This document shows positions 36,906 through 50,310 of a stretch of DNA of 64,000 nt, piece by piece (positions within the stretch are counted from its first letter, which is position 1; each line of letters begins with the position of its first letter). Below the pieces are notes generated by a model. It searched no databases and was not told the DNA's origin. It saw only the letters and a program-made list of their open reading frames with translations. The position numbers and the translations under genes are program-made. Source of the DNA: Dermatemys mawii (Eukaryota > Chordata > Testudines > Dermatemydidae). The stretch covers positions 39,980,887-40,044,886 of the forward strand of contig ML677335.1 of assembly GCA_007922305.1 (NCBI GenBank), written 5' to 3'.

Positions 36906-38360
36906 ATTCATTGCTATTTAACCCTTTTTCCTCTAACTGATTCTGATATTTAGTCACATATTTGATACTTGCAAACATTAGTCAAATAATTCTAAGAAAG
37001 TTTATGCTATGCCCTCACATCAGCTAGTCCTTATTCAGAATGTGCAGTCCCTCACCTGAGTCACGTGGTATGGTTTCTGCTCTCTGGCTGGATGATTGAA
37101 ACTTTTAAAACAGGAAAATAATTAATAATGCATTTTCTAGTACAAATTTTGGGACAAACCATCATTTGCACAAAAATAAGTGGAACTTTCAGCATAAACA
37201 AGTATGTTCGCACATACCTATTGACCATTTGAATGCTCAAGTATAATGAATAAAATAATCTCATAAATTATGGCAAATTGACCTTCTTGCTTTTATTCCT
37301 TCCTACAAGGAAGTGTTTTCACCAGCAATGTATTGCAAAATCATAGCTTATATGGGGAAAACCCACAGAAGCACCACAACACTGCAAGTTTCATCATCCT
37401 CCTGAAGAAGGAGAATGCCTCTCTGATTCTCACAAAGGGGGCGGGACATTCACATGGAGACCTAACACCCTTACATTATCCTACTTCCCATGACAGCATA
37501 GCTCCAAATTTATCAGTAAGAATAGAACACCTACAGATAAGTGCAATAATCTATTCATTATTTTCCATATGTGCAGAATAAAACTTCAATCCCGCAACAG
37601 TTTACACAGGTGTTTAACTTTATGTGCGATGATGAGCTATTCCATTGAACTCATTAAATGCATTTTTCATGAATGGGGCTGCTCACGGTATATAAGTTCT
37701 CTGCAGAGATGGGGCTTAAAAGCAAAAGGCATAGTGAAGAAACACACCAGGCAGAAAAAAATGAAACAGATTGGAAAAAAGCAGAGATGTACAAATGAAT
37801 TGTTACAAGTATAAAGGTCTGTTTCCAAGCTGATGTAAATTGATGTGGCTCTCCTGACTTTTTTGGATCTACACCAGTGTGCACCAGCTGAGAATCTGGC
37901 CCAAAGTATTTATACTGAACTAATTGCTATTCAGAATCGAAGTAGAAATAAGCAGAGGAAAAAAGGGGGAAAGAGGAATAAAGAAAAGGAAAATATCATG
38001 TAAAATAGGGAAAGAATGGATGTTTTAGGCCTATGGTATCTCCTATTTGATCATGATCAAATCTCCTAGAACTTTACTAAAATATCATTCACTCCATTTA
38101 ATAGCTTCACAAAAGCTGCATATAAAACCATATAAAATCGGTGAAAGCAGATATTGAAAGCTATGTAATAATAAATGTTTTTGCATATATTTTTTCAGTA
38201 TTTGTTAAATTCCCAGACAACACCTGCTCTTGGTCACACTAAAATAAGAGGAACTTCAGATCTAAAATATATACACAGTAAACTTCTTTCTGTGTACAGA
38301 CAGATACACCTTAAAAAGTGTGTTTATATAACTTGTGCTCCTGTTACAACTTATCTGTAA

Positions 38361-38582
<222 letters not shown>

Positions 38583-39441
38583 TGACTTTCCAGCCTTGTA
38601 CCCAAAACTAATTCTGAACAGTAAGTAACATTCACTTAATTAACCTCCGTGTTTAGGTTCAGAAATAGTTACATAAGTCTAGGACTTGGATTTTAATAGA
38701 ACTCTTTTAATAATTACATTCTACCACTAGGTGGCAATATTTCCTTAATAATTGCCAAGAGTACTTGTCAGAAAAGGCTAGTACAGAATAAATGGGAATG
38801 ACATCCTGTGTCTCAGAGTGGCCATCCTGGGAAACACATGACTTTGCCAAAAAAGGAGTTCTGTATTTTCAGAACAATTAATTGAATTTACTAACATTTT
38901 AGAGTAGGGTTCTTAGAGATTAGTTCTCTGCCTCATTCAGTTTTTTTAAAAAAATCATATCACTTTCACCCCCAGACAAAAATATTATCTACATTTGATG
39001 GGTTGAGGTCTTATTCCATATTGATTGGCTGTATATTTCAACCACTTGTAAGTCTGGAGTAACTCATTGACTTCAATTGAATTATTCTGAATTTACATTA
39101 GTGTACATCTGGTTAAAATTATACCCTTGATCTTTTAATTATGAAAGATAGTCATTGGTCCATTTGGTAGTCGTTTCTAAGAAAATGTTCATAACATGCA
39201 TACCATTTCAAAATTTGCATGCCCTGTAAAGAATGTCCTTATTTCTGTTGATAACTACGTTTCTGACACCTGTGTCACACAGGAAAATGATAACAGACAG
39301 AAACATTCTAGCACTCGTGGGTGAACACCTTGAAAAAGTGGTTGCTCCGTATTTGATCTGTCAGACCCCTTCCTCAAAGGAAATCTGCACAACACTTTCA
39401 AAAGATGAGCCTGGGAGCTTAAATTCATTACTCTGCTAGAC

Positions 39442-39690
39442 CAGCGCTCTTCAAACTTTCGGCACTGCAGCCCCCTTTCGCGCTCCCCGCTCCGCTCGCG
39501 ACCCCCCGGGGTATGTCCACCAAAATGCCACCGAATAGAAAGCTTCCGCATTCTTTCGGTGGGCCAAAATTAGACCGCGACTTCGGCAGTCTCCCGGGAA
39601 GGATTGGCAGCGGCACCGGGGTCTCGCACACCCCCGGGGGTAGTCTCGCGCACCCCCAGGGGTGTGCGCATCCCAGTTTGAAGACCACTG
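39442..39690. mobile_element. 249-bp GC-rich hAT MITE with perfect 8-bp target duplication
   Basis: The left end CAGCGCTCTTCAAACTT and the right end inverted (CAGTGGTCTTCAAACTG) form imperfect terminal repeats. TGCTAGAC is repeated exactly at 39434-39441 and 39691-39698, as hAT transposition makes. The body is rich in CpG (TTTCGCGCTCCCCGCTCCGC). No transposase is present, so it moved with help from another element. Confidence 0.85.
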
Positions 39691-40344
39691 TGCTAGACAC
39701 CAAAAATCATGGACTGAACAGAGACACTGAATTAATGGTTTCTTATAACTATTTGTAACCTGCTACTCCCTTCTTTTGTCTTTTGACTGCAGAGTTGTTA
39801 ACGGGCTGTTCTACCTTGAATGGTCCCTTACAATAGTGATAACACTTATGCTAAACAATCTGTTCCACCTTCCATTTAGCTGTGACTTGGGAGTTCCTTT
39901 CCGAGACTTTAAAAAGAGCTCTATCTGGCTTGAATGCTTGTTTCTCTTACCTTAGGCACTGACTCCATTGGTGCTTTGCGGGCTGGAGCATCCACTGAAA
40001 AAAAAATTGTGGGTGCTCAGCACCCACTAGCTACATCTCTTCGGCACAGCCCCCAGTCAGCTAATTTGGGATGCTCCTGATCAACTGATGCGCAGCACTG
40101 TCAAACAAATAATCAGCAGCTCAGGGAGGGGTTTGGGTTAGGAAGGAGATTAGCAAGCAGTGGGAGGGTGGGGACCTTGAGGAAGGAGGGGAGAGGGAAG
40201 AGGCTGTGCGAGGGCTGGGACTGGGGCGTGGAGCTAGTGTGGGAAGAGATGAAGGAGGGTTGGAGCCTTGGGGAAAGAGGCAAAATGGGGTTGGGGCCTT
40301 AAGGTGGAATGGTGGTAGACCACCCCCGGGGACAAATAAAAGTC

Positions 40345-40440
40345 AACACCTAAGTCTCTCACCAACCAAAGTTGGTCCAATGAAATATATTATCTCATCC
40401 ACCTTGTCTCTCTCATATCACAAATACTCCTCTATGACTT
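40345..40440 (+). mobile_element. Second Penelope-type or similar terminal fragment
   Basis: TCTCTCACCAACCAAAGTTG, GTCCAATGAAATATATTATC and CCACCTTGTCTCTCTCATAT form a recurrent reptile repeat end that I associate with another Penelope-type lineage. The hammerhead-like core that would precede it is not recognisable here. Confidence 0.4.
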
Positions 40441-40496
40441 TTGTGATACAAGCATCATCATAGGCTTTATTTAGTGCCTCAAAAGACCAGACTCAG

Positions 40497-40625
40497 GGTA
40501 GGTCTACACTACTGCTTAAATCAGTCTAATTTATGTTGCACAGGAGTGTGAAAAAGACACCCCTTGATGCATATAAATTACAGCAACCTAAGCACTCTGC
40601 ACTCCGATACTATGCTAGTGGGAGA
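40497..40625. mobile_element. MITE relic with GTCTACACT end
   Basis: GGTAGGTCTACACTACTGCT opens it, followed by inverted blocks around CAGGAGTGTGAAAAAGACAC/CCC. This is the same kind of palindromic non-autonomous transposon as at 53282-53595. The right half is lost. Confidence 0.55.
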
Positions 40626-41574
40626 TGTTATGTTGGGCAGAGATGGACAAAACATGTTGTAATTGTTCCATGCATTGTTATTAATTATTTATTAGTAGTT
40701 CAAGAATTATTTTTCTAGATTTGAGGAGAAGCAGGTTTTTAAAAGTTTAATAATTTTTTATTTTCATTTTGTGTTTTTCACACTTTCTTTTCATGTTTTT
40801 CAGTGCAGGTGGTCTAATTCTACTGCAGGGTTTCTCAAATTTATAATTTCATAATGTGGACCACATCTTATGGAAAGATTATCATATGGATATTTTCCTT
40901 CCCATTCATAATCACATATCATCCCTGTGGTAACTGCAATAGCTGGCTCCATGGGAAAAATAAAATTTGGAAATTACTTATTGCATTTTAGCTGCTTTTT
41001 AATAAAATTTAGGAGCTAGAAAATAGGAGGGGGAGCCAGACCCATGGAATCAGTCAGTTCTCCTAGGAATAGCAGCAAGTGATCCACAGATCACAGTTTG
41101 GGAACCTCTGATCTATAGTAATTTTAAACATGGATTTCTGTGTTACCTTGTTTGAAATTTGAAAACATTTTATTTACTGTTAGGAAACAACATAAAGTCA
41201 CTCTGCTTTGTTTCCCATTCTTGTAGCCTAAAGTGCTCAGGAAGCTTGGGAGGAAAGGTTAAAAATGGCCAGGTTATTTTTTTTTAATTGCTTTGTTTAT
41301 TTCCATATTCAAATGTTTGAGACAACTTTTCAATTATGTGCATTTTAAATTGTGCCCAAATATTTTCTGGTGCTTCTATTTGTCTGCAAGTACTTATGCA
41401 TGAATTGAATAACAGAGACTATCAGGAATTCTCCCTGAGTTTTGATTGCATAGATCAATGCACTTATTAGCATTGCAGGTTCACTTTAGGGGTCTTTTTG
41501 AAAATTTGCTCCTTGATGAATTTCAGACTGGAACCAGTCTTTATAGTCAACCTAAGTTGTTACTGGTCACTGTC

Positions 41575-41640
41575 AGTGAAAGGATGCCAGACTAGATAGA
41601 CTTTGTGTCTGATCTAACATGGCATTTCCAGTAGTCTTAT
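41575..41640 (+). mobile_element. Old CR1 3' tail
   Basis: AGGATGCCAGACTAGATAGA followed by GTCTGATCTAACATGGC and AGTCTTATAG is a diverged copy of the last 60 bp of a CR1 3' UTR, like the end of the copy at 63930. Confidence 0.6.
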
Positions 41641-42214
41641 AGATGCATGACAATAGGGGGTTATAAAAGAATTGTAGCTTACAAGATCTCAACCAATTCA
41701 TTGATCAGGCCATAATGAACTTTTGATATGTGTAACAGTTCTCTCTGCTGGGTATAGTGAGATCTGCTCAACTGTTTAGTCATCTATAATTATCTTTCCC
41801 TCTGATGCTTGGGCATAAATCATGCTACTGCCGATACTAGTAAACATTTGAGTTTTGATTGTAGAAGCTTATGCTTATGGAACCAAATTATGAGTTTTTG
41901 GAGCCAGAGATCTGTTTCTCATGACATATACGTGTGGTTAACTAACGACCATTACTATGTACATGACATCATTGGTCATGCGTTATTTTAGAAGGAAAAG
42001 GAAGGTGAGACTATTTGGATTCCATTATAAACTAGATACTCCAGTAATGACTGGTGATAGTGTTTTCCACAAGTAATGTAAGCAAGAGGACCCTGTATGG
42101 TAGCAGTGGAATTGTACAACTCTATTTAAGGCAGAATTTGGTGCTTTATCAGTAAAATGTTTCCAGCATTATATGCATGCCAATTAGACAATAAATAATT
42201 ACAACTAGTAATAA

Positions 42215-42457
<243 letters not shown>

Positions 42458-43104
42458 TAGTTTAATACCAGCTTTTTTGTATCCCCTAAAGTTTATTAAG
42501 CAGCAACCTGAACTGTAGTGTCTGGTTTAGTAAGTTAAAAACATAAGAATTTAAACAATTCAGCTACGTACCTTTTTCTTTTTATAAGACAAGTATTTTG
42601 TTAAGACAGATCTTGTCTCATTTTTGCAAAGATTGTCATTAATCTACAATAAGAATAACTCTAATATATTTAAGAAAGTAATGCATGTAAGTACAGGAAG
42701 TGCCTTAGCAATTCTAGTTACAGTATTATTTACAGTCCATTACTTTTCAGTGACACTAACTGTTGTGCATTGTTTGATGATGGTCATTGATATTTTGAAG
42801 GAAGTTTGCGGTTTCAAGAGCCCTCCCCCACCCTCTGTGTTCCTTCCCAGAATTCCAACAAACACTGTGGCTTAGTACTGCTTTGAAGAGCAGCATGCCT
42901 TATCCAGACATTAGTTATCCATGTTCTCTTTAATTTCAAACATGCAACTATGTCATAATGTTCACTCACAGTAGACTACATTTCGTACAAATTTCCTTTT
43001 AATTCAGCAAATTGCATCTCTCATTTCCCTGTTGAAATAAGTATGTACACAGCACTAAAATTACTAATTGTTCTATGTCAAATTACCTTTTTTATCATTG
43101 CTAG

Positions 43105-43174
43105 TACCACTACAGCAACTGCTGCATATTGTCTTTTAAAAGAACAGTTTGTGTTAAGATTTATACTCTGTAAG
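43105..43174 (+). other. KCNMA1: Candidate cryptic exon (70 nt)
   Basis: An acceptor-like CCTTTTTTATCATTGCTAG precedes it and a strong donor GTAAGT follows. Read in the phase left by the pore exon it stays open for 22 codons and then meets TAA two bases before the donor. If used, it would end the channel within S6. Nothing in the sequence shows that it is used. Confidence 0.2.
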
Positions 43175-43607
43175 GTAAGTGTGAATTAAAATTCATTAAC
43201 AATATATGTATTGTACATTTACGTGCATATATGTATTGTTGGTATACACATATTTATTGTACATATGCGTATGTCTCTCTCTAGGAGATATATGTATAAC
43301 AGATACATTATCAATGCAATATGTATAACATATATGCACTTACATACAAAAGACACAGATATTTGCATATGGATAAAGATACCACGTTGACTGGCAGCAG
43401 CTCTTAGAAGTATCCAGCCACAAGCAAGATGTTTGTTGGACAAAACATGGCAGATCATTTTTTTTTTCCTCCTTACTACCTTTTTCTGTCACATGTTCTT
43501 ATAAACCTTTTGAAAACAAAACTTTTGAAAAAGGTTGTTTTTGTTTTGTTTTTTCGGGGGGGTGGTTGACACCATTTTGATTCTTGAGAGCTGGCGAATG
43601 CCTAGCA

Positions 43608-43690
43608 CCATATGAAGTGGGCTATAGCCCACGAAAGCTTATGCTGAAATAAACTGGTTAGTCTCAATGGCACTACAAGTCTTCCTCGTC
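43608..43690 (+). mobile_element. Penelope-like terminal fragment
   Basis: This is the + strand version of the ends at 1362-1510 and 6426-6543: a hammerhead-like segment, GAAATAAACTGGTTAGTCTC, then a diverged CACTACAAGTCTTCCTCGTC. The last 40 bp of the usual end are missing. Confidence 0.65.
43609..43646 (+). ncRNA. Hammerhead-ribozyme-like motif, Penelope copy 3
   Basis: ATATGAAG stands where CTGATGAAG is expected. A perfect 6-bp stem GTGGGC/GCCCAC with a TATA loop, an intact GAAA and the GC-TTAT-GC hairpin follow, then TG. The damaged CTGATGA core implies loss of activity. Confidence 0.45.
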
Positions 43691-44177
43691 TTATTTATGG
43701 CACCGTATTGTTTTTGTCTTTTTTTGAATCTTCACTGAGGGAAAAAAAGTCCACCTATCTTCTCCCCCACCCAAAAGTAACAGTAGTAATATCCACTTTT
43801 TTTTTTGTAGCATGTAATATTTGAATAATTTTTCCCCCTCTCCAGAAAGAATTAGACACAGCCAATATTTTACAATTAGATACCAATTTGACTTTTTGTT
43901 CTTCTTTTGTTTTGTGTGCTTTTCCCCCTCTTTTGACCATTACTTTAGTTCACCAAGTGTACATTTTCTTCAAGACAAACTTTTACATTAAACCCTCTTA
44001 TTTTGTTTTATAATTTGCTTTTTTATTTTTTTTTTTTAAAAAAAAAATACTTTTATAGGTTTAATTCTTTTGCATTTTCAGATCTTAAAAGATATATATC
44101 TTCTGAAAATATTCATCATCCCCCTTTCTTTGGCCTCTCTTTTTAGTCTTTTCTTCTGTCTCCTATCTTCTTCTTAG

Positions 44178-44362
<185 letters not shown>

Positions 44363-44454
44363 GCAATGTTTGCTCGCTACGTGCCAGAAATTGCTGCTCT
44401 CATCCTTAATCGGAAGAAATACGGCGGGACTTTTAACTCAACCCGAGGCAGAAA
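44363..44454 (+). CDS. KCNMA1: KCNMA1 alternative exon b: variant inner S6 and S6-RCK1 linker
   Basis: This 92-nt exon has the same phases as exon a, acceptor CATGCATGTAG and donor GTAAGT. It encodes [20 protein letters not shown] then [11 protein letters not shown]. It is a tandem duplicate of exon a (about two thirds identical in protein) with no stop or frameshift, so it is under constraint. A mutually exclusive slo1 exon of this kind has been reported in mammals as a neuronal variant. Compared with exon a it replaces S317 by Arg, I323 by Ala, E324 by Ala and G327 by Leu (literature numbering). It keeps P320, E321 and the NRKK cluster. Loss of E324 removes half of the inner acidic ring and should lower single-channel conductance. 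Confidence 0.95.
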
Positions 44455-47400
44455 GTAAGTCAAAAAAGTCCAGGTGTGGTTGTGACACGCTAAAGAACCC
44501 CTGAGTGTGGTGACATCTGACTCATGGACACTCCCTAATATGCTTATGCTCTATGACATCAAGTGTCACCACAGAGAGTTGTCACACTATGTTATTAGAG
44601 ACCTGGGCCATGCTAAGGTACAAGTCACAATATTTTGCCCGTTTTTCTAGAGAATGTCTGGATACCTCTAAAACTAAATTGATATATTCTGAAAGGAACC
44701 CTGCTATTGCATCTGCAGTTAGCTTGTGGAACAAGGCCATATCATATTTTTCTAAGCATCAGCCAGCTAGATATCACTTGATTGTCTCTTGAGCAAGTAA
44801 TTATACTGGTCATCATTTTGAAATTACTCCATCCACGAGAAAATTGGGTATGGCATAGCACGACATGGGCACTTTATGTTGTCCGAGTCGTTTCATTATG
44901 ATGGCCACACTGAGAGATTATATTGCTATTTTACACTGATCAAATCCTAAGAGATACTAACTACATGGACTTAATATGGCATTTGCAGGTGCTCGGCATT
45001 TCTGAGGATTTGGAACAGACTTTTTAAAACCATTACACTCCCTACCCTGAAAAAACACATACTAATCCTAAGAAGAAGAAAAAAGATGAATTCAATATCA
45101 GAGTAGTGCTATAACCACATACAAATAATTCTTTTTGGCTGGTAGCAACAGTTATGCTTAAACAGGCCATATAAACCTTCAAAAATTAACTGCTTTACAT
45201 TTCCATTGAATGCCTGTTTTTCATCTTGACCATGTTACAACCAAGTCTATCTGAAAGCCATGTTAGATCTGTTGGGAAATAGCCTCAAATAAAATCTAGG
45301 TACTGAGAGAAGAATAATCTCTTTTCTGTCCCACTCTACTAGTTTTCCCATCTTCTATTGAGTTCAGCTCCTCTTTCTGCCATTCCAGTGCAAAGATGGA
45401 GAAAACTGGCCTGTTGTCCTCAAGACCTTTCACATACACTTTCCCACAGAGCATAATAGAGGACACTCGGAATACTCCTTTCTAGTGGAATCTAATTGCT
45501 TGTCCCTCCCCGCATCTTTGAGAATTAAGCATTTCAGTGTAGTCTCTTTGAAACCATCACTTTGCACATGATGTTCATGTGACATGCATATGGTAATATC
45601 AAGTTATTTCTCTTCCTTGTTGAATCGAGAGACTCTAAAGATCTGTAACCATTTACCAGCTAATTCCTAAGCACTGATTTACATCATGTGATCCACAAGC
45701 AAATGCTTTCCCTTCACTGATCATTTTTACATCACTGAACATTACAATATGTCCCAGTTAAGCAGAGGACTCCTTACCTACTCTTTTTTTTCTTTTTCTT
45801 TTTTTTTTAAACAAAAGAGATACTCTCAAATGCCTAAAATACACAACTATTACCAGTGCCAGAATCTGCTAGCACAGTTCACCCAGATTAGATGGGTCTA
45901 TAATCCTCAAGATTAACATAAATATCTTCCTTGTCATTTGCCTTCTCTGACCATGAGAGAGATAGAGAGAGAGCTCACTAGTTTCCCCAAAATGTTTAGT
46001 CTTAATATCTGTCAACTCAGTTTCCTACATGTAGTCCCACATTTCTTAAGTCTAGAAGCTTTTCAAAAATAAAACCACAGAATTTTCTGGTGTAACTCTT
46101 ACTGGAGTTTCATCAGGAGAGAATATGACCTAATAAATACAGTTATAAAAATACAGCTTCAGTCCTCCTCATCTAGTCTTTTTTGTCACTGGTACCCAGC
46201 ATTGCTCTGTTGTCTCTAAACTTGGACCTGATCTTCAGTCAAACTCCAACATCCTGAAGGCCTCAACTCCCAGATCACAGGCTTCCCGCTAGCTTTGGGG
46301 CTTGCTTCATCTTATTTTTATCCTGGCTTTTTTATTTTTGCTTTATTTATATGTACTCTGTTTGTTTTTAGCTCTTTCTCTGTTGGTCTCTGCTGTCCAT
46401 ATCGCTTGTCAATTGTACTCACTCTGTCATCGGCACACAGATTGTTCAATTTACTTTACGCATTGTTTCCTGGTTCAAAAGCTAATTACTAAGTACTTTA
46501 AAGAAGTCCTTTGCTCACGTGGATCTATCATCAGAGAATATAAGCTTGGGAACTGCTCGGTAAAAAGCCATTAGCACCCTTTGTTTGATGTTGCTTTTGC
46601 AGTCAGTAGAACAAGATTGATGAAATGTTATTTTTGGCAAAAATTTGAGTTTTCATTTGGAATTCAGTGTTGAGAGAATGGGCTGTCAGAACCAATAAGT
46701 TTTCCTTCACTTGGGATGTGGGCATGTGGAAGTAATTAGCAATGTAAGGTCTTTAGTTGAGCAACCAAGCATAGATTCTGGCAGCAAACATAATGGGAAA
46801 CTACAGTTGTTCTATTTCTAATGTCAAAAAGTTTCCAGATAAAATTAAAAGTGTCTACAAAATGAAAGCAGCTAAACTTTGTTGAAAGATGTTGTTCAGA
46901 ATCTTAAAATAACATGTGTGTTTGATTTTCTCTCTGAGAAAAACACATAAAATGTGTGTATGCGTGCACATGAACATACACACAAATCACAAATATTGTA
47001 TATATAAAATAAGGTGTCTATCCAAATTACAATATTACATATAATAGGAAGTTTAAAAAGGATTTCTCGGTTCTTGTGTTAAAAATAATAGAAAATTGCA
47101 TTATCCAATTTCAAGAGCAAGAGTATATTTTAGGAGAGTTTGCTATAAAGTTATACCTACTGAAGTAGCTGAAACCAATGCATATAAAGCATTCTCAATA
47201 TCTTTACAATAGTGCCTTTCAACCAAAAAGATCCCAAAATGTTTTACAAACTATAAGAATTATTTTGCTTATTACAGAAACACATTCGCCCCTGGGGTGA
47301 GATGCACATATAGCTTGGAAATAGAAGAAGCTTTATGTTGCAAAATGTCCTGTGAGTTTTTAATTACATCAGATGTGTGGGACCTCAGCTTTGCAACCTG

Positions 47401-48174
47401 TTCCAATAATGAGACCTCTAAGAGTATGGTCAATAGAACACCATGAAAGAGAATCTGTCCAGTATTGACTTTGAGCAAAGTGTCATTTACTGATAACCAA
47501 CACTAGTATTTAGTATTTCATATATCATAAAATAGCATATTGAGCTTTCCTGTATAAATACTGACCTTATTCAAATCTTGCTTACCTCATGATATCTGAT
47601 GCAGTTACAACCCACTGTACTATGGCTGCAGCACACAAACAATTAAAAAAGAATCCTCAATTCATAATTATCTTTGAGTTTACAATTCTTCTCTATGGGG
47701 AATGAGAGCCATGTTTAATAACTGAAATGAAATGACCATAGATCATTTAATGAGTGCTGTAATCTGCATATTGTAAGAAAAGGACAATTTAAGCTGAAAA
47801 TAAAAGATAAAGTTCATTCAGTGGAACAATCATAAAGGGAAACATATCTACTTTTCGAATGCTACTAATGGGAGTAAAGATAAAAATATTATTATTCACT
47901 ATATTTTGTACTTACAATGCGAGTATATAAGGAACCTGTTTGTTCTGTCCCATAAGCTACAGAAACCACCTATTCTTCCTCCTTTCCATTAATTTCTAGT
48001 GGCCACATTTTGTATACTAAACCGTTTTGCCCTTTTTTTGCAAATATTTTTTAAAAGACCATGTAAGGTGGATGCAACTGTATATGACATTGCCTGTGAC
48101 TTGTGGCATTCCCATTGATGTCTGTGGGAGTTTGGTTCTCAGATTGAGAACTCTGGTTCTAATTTCTGTATTGC

Positions 48175-48395
48175 ACCCTCAGTCTGCAAAGTAAAGAATG
48201 GTCTAGTGGTTATCAATCTGATTTTGGCTCTGCCACTGATTCCTTATTTGACTTTGGGTAATAACGTAATTTCTCTGTGACTCAGCTGACATATTATTAT
48301 AATTAATAGACTAATATCTACCTCAGAGGGGTGTTGTGAGGAGTAATTGATTCATGTTTATGCTTTCTGCAGATGAAAGGTGCTATCTAAGTATG
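48175..48395 (+). mobile_element. MIR/CORE-SINE relic
   Basis: CTAGTGGTTATCAA, TTTTGGCTCTGCCACTGATT, ACTTTGGGTAATAACG, TACCTCAGAGGGGTGTTGTG and GATGAAAGGTGCTATCTAAG follow the sense MIR order. It is diverged but nearly complete. Confidence 0.8.
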
Positions 48396-49227
48396 AAGCA
48401 GAGAGAATTTTAAAGTCAGGGTTAAATATTATCGTCTGCTATGTGCAATATTATACATGGTTTATTTCACTATAGACAACGCAAATACTGTATAAAAGCT
48501 GTGTTTTATGTATGCAAGCAATTTCATAGGTGGATTTCTAAATATAAAGTATATTTAGCAGACAATGTGGTATTGTACTGCTGAATAATATATTATGTTA
48601 CAAATGGCAATGGTAACATATGATCCATTATAATATCTGGACATCAGGCACTTAGTGATATATTGCATGCTACAAAGGATGAGGGTGTGGAAGTAATTGT
48701 TAACTAAATTAGTAGCATGCTAGGATCATGAAGAACAGGCATAGTAGTTTGCAATGATTAATATTGGACAAAAAACAGATGGAGAGGAAAAAGTTAGCTT
48801 TTTCTCCCTCCTCACTTCATGTTATATCTATGTGATCTGGGAAGTGCAATATAATAGAGGACCTGTAGATCAGGGAACAAAACAGGAAATATTATAAACT
48901 CAAGAAAGCAGGCAGTCATTTTTTACCATAGGTATCACCAGTTACCAGACAATAATCTGATTCTTGAATATTGTGATGTCATCATTTCCCTTTGGTGATT
49001 GCACTCTTCTGAGGAGTTCTGAAATTACCCTATATCCTATGCATTGTCCTTCTCATTTTAAAGCTTTCAGTTCAACAGAAACTGCAAGGGGCTTCTTGTG
49101 GAGCCTGTCAGCAAGCACTCCTGGATTAGCCTGCAGGGGACAGCACAGCTGACATCTATGGATGAACAGGACACCACGAAGTCCAGTGTCTGTTGGCTAA
49201 TAGGGAAACAGACCAAGGACTCTAGAT

Positions 49228-49630
49228 GAGTGGCTCTCAACCTTTCCAGACTACTGTACCCCTTTCAGAAGTCTGGTTTGTCTTGCGTAGCCCAAGTTTC
49301 ACCTCACTTAAAAACTACTTGCTTACAAAATCAGACATAAAAATACAAGCATCACAGCACACTATTACTGAAAAATTGCTTACTTTTACATTTTTACCAT
49401 ATAATTATAAAATAAATTGGACTATAAATATTGTACTTACATTTCAGTGTATATTATATAGAGCAGTATAAACAAGTCATTGTATGAAATTTTAGTTTGT
49501 ACTGAATTCATTATTGCTTTTTATGTAGCCTGTTATAAATTGAGGCAAATATCTAGATTTGTTGATGTACCCTCTGGAAGACCTCTGTATACCTCCCAGG
49601 AGAATGCATGCCCCTGGTTGAGAACCACTG
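49228..49630. mobile_element. 403-bp hAT MITE with 8-bp target duplication
   Basis: The ends are GAGTGGCTCTCAACC and, inverted, CAGTGGTTCTCAACC. CTCTAGAT (49220-49227) and CTCTAGAG (49631-49638) flank it, 7 of 8 bases equal. The body includes AGACTACTGTACCCCTTTCA and CACCTCACTTAAAAACTACT, wording of an abundant reptile hAT family. It is non-coding, and the 81-codon frame across it is incidental. Confidence 0.85.
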
Positions 49631-50159
49631 CTCTAGAGTGCAGTCCCTAGACTTCTAATTCATGCCAACCTCTGAAAGGTTGGGATAATCTCTTTGACAA
49701 CTTAGTGTTTGGATGCTCTTCTGAACTTTTCCAACCAACTTTTTTACTATGAAATTCGGGCTGGTGTTCTCATGAGATCAGTTTTTCTCATTAGATTTTC
49801 AGTGATTCTTGGTTTTGTCTACACAAAATTCTGCAAATGTATTCTTCCTTGTGGTATTTTGGAACTTCCATTTTTAGTCATAGCCAAAATACAAATTATT
49901 AGAGGCATCTGAAACTTAAAAAAAAAAAAGAAAGAAAAGAAAGAAAAAAAAAGCCCAAAAGCCAAATTAATGTTTCTGAAATTGTTAGTGCCACGTTCTG
50001 TTTGAACTTTGGATGAAGCTTGAAATCAGTTCTTAATTGATCTGAGTTGATTTGCTCATTCCTAAATTAACGTGTTATTTTACATTTATGATGTTCTCAT
50101 TAATCTTGGAATCACAATGGCCCTTCCTTAATTGTTTTCTGTATGTATGCACATGCTTT

Positions 50160-50310
50160 GCAGCTGACATGATCAGAATTGATTCAAACACTGAAGTATA
50201 GTCTCCCAAAGGATGTTAGTGGGCCATTTAAAATGGGACTGGACAAAAATACTAGAAAAAATACTGTAAGGAATAATCCTGCAGTGGAGAGGGTTAGATC
50301 TCTTTTCATT
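50160..50310 (+). mobile_element. Old CR1/L2-type 3' fragment
   Basis: CATTTAAAATGGGACTGGAC, AAAATACTAGAAAAAATACT and AGGAATAATCCTGCAGTGG resemble the penultimate part of a CR1 3' UTR. The final tail is lost. Confidence 0.5.

Noticed and set aside
46302..46574. A hydrophobic frame resembling a small membrane protein.
   Set aside because: T-rich intron DNA encodes Leu/Phe/Tyr runs by composition. A second frame over the same bases is equally hydrophobic, and no ribosome-start or family evidence exists.
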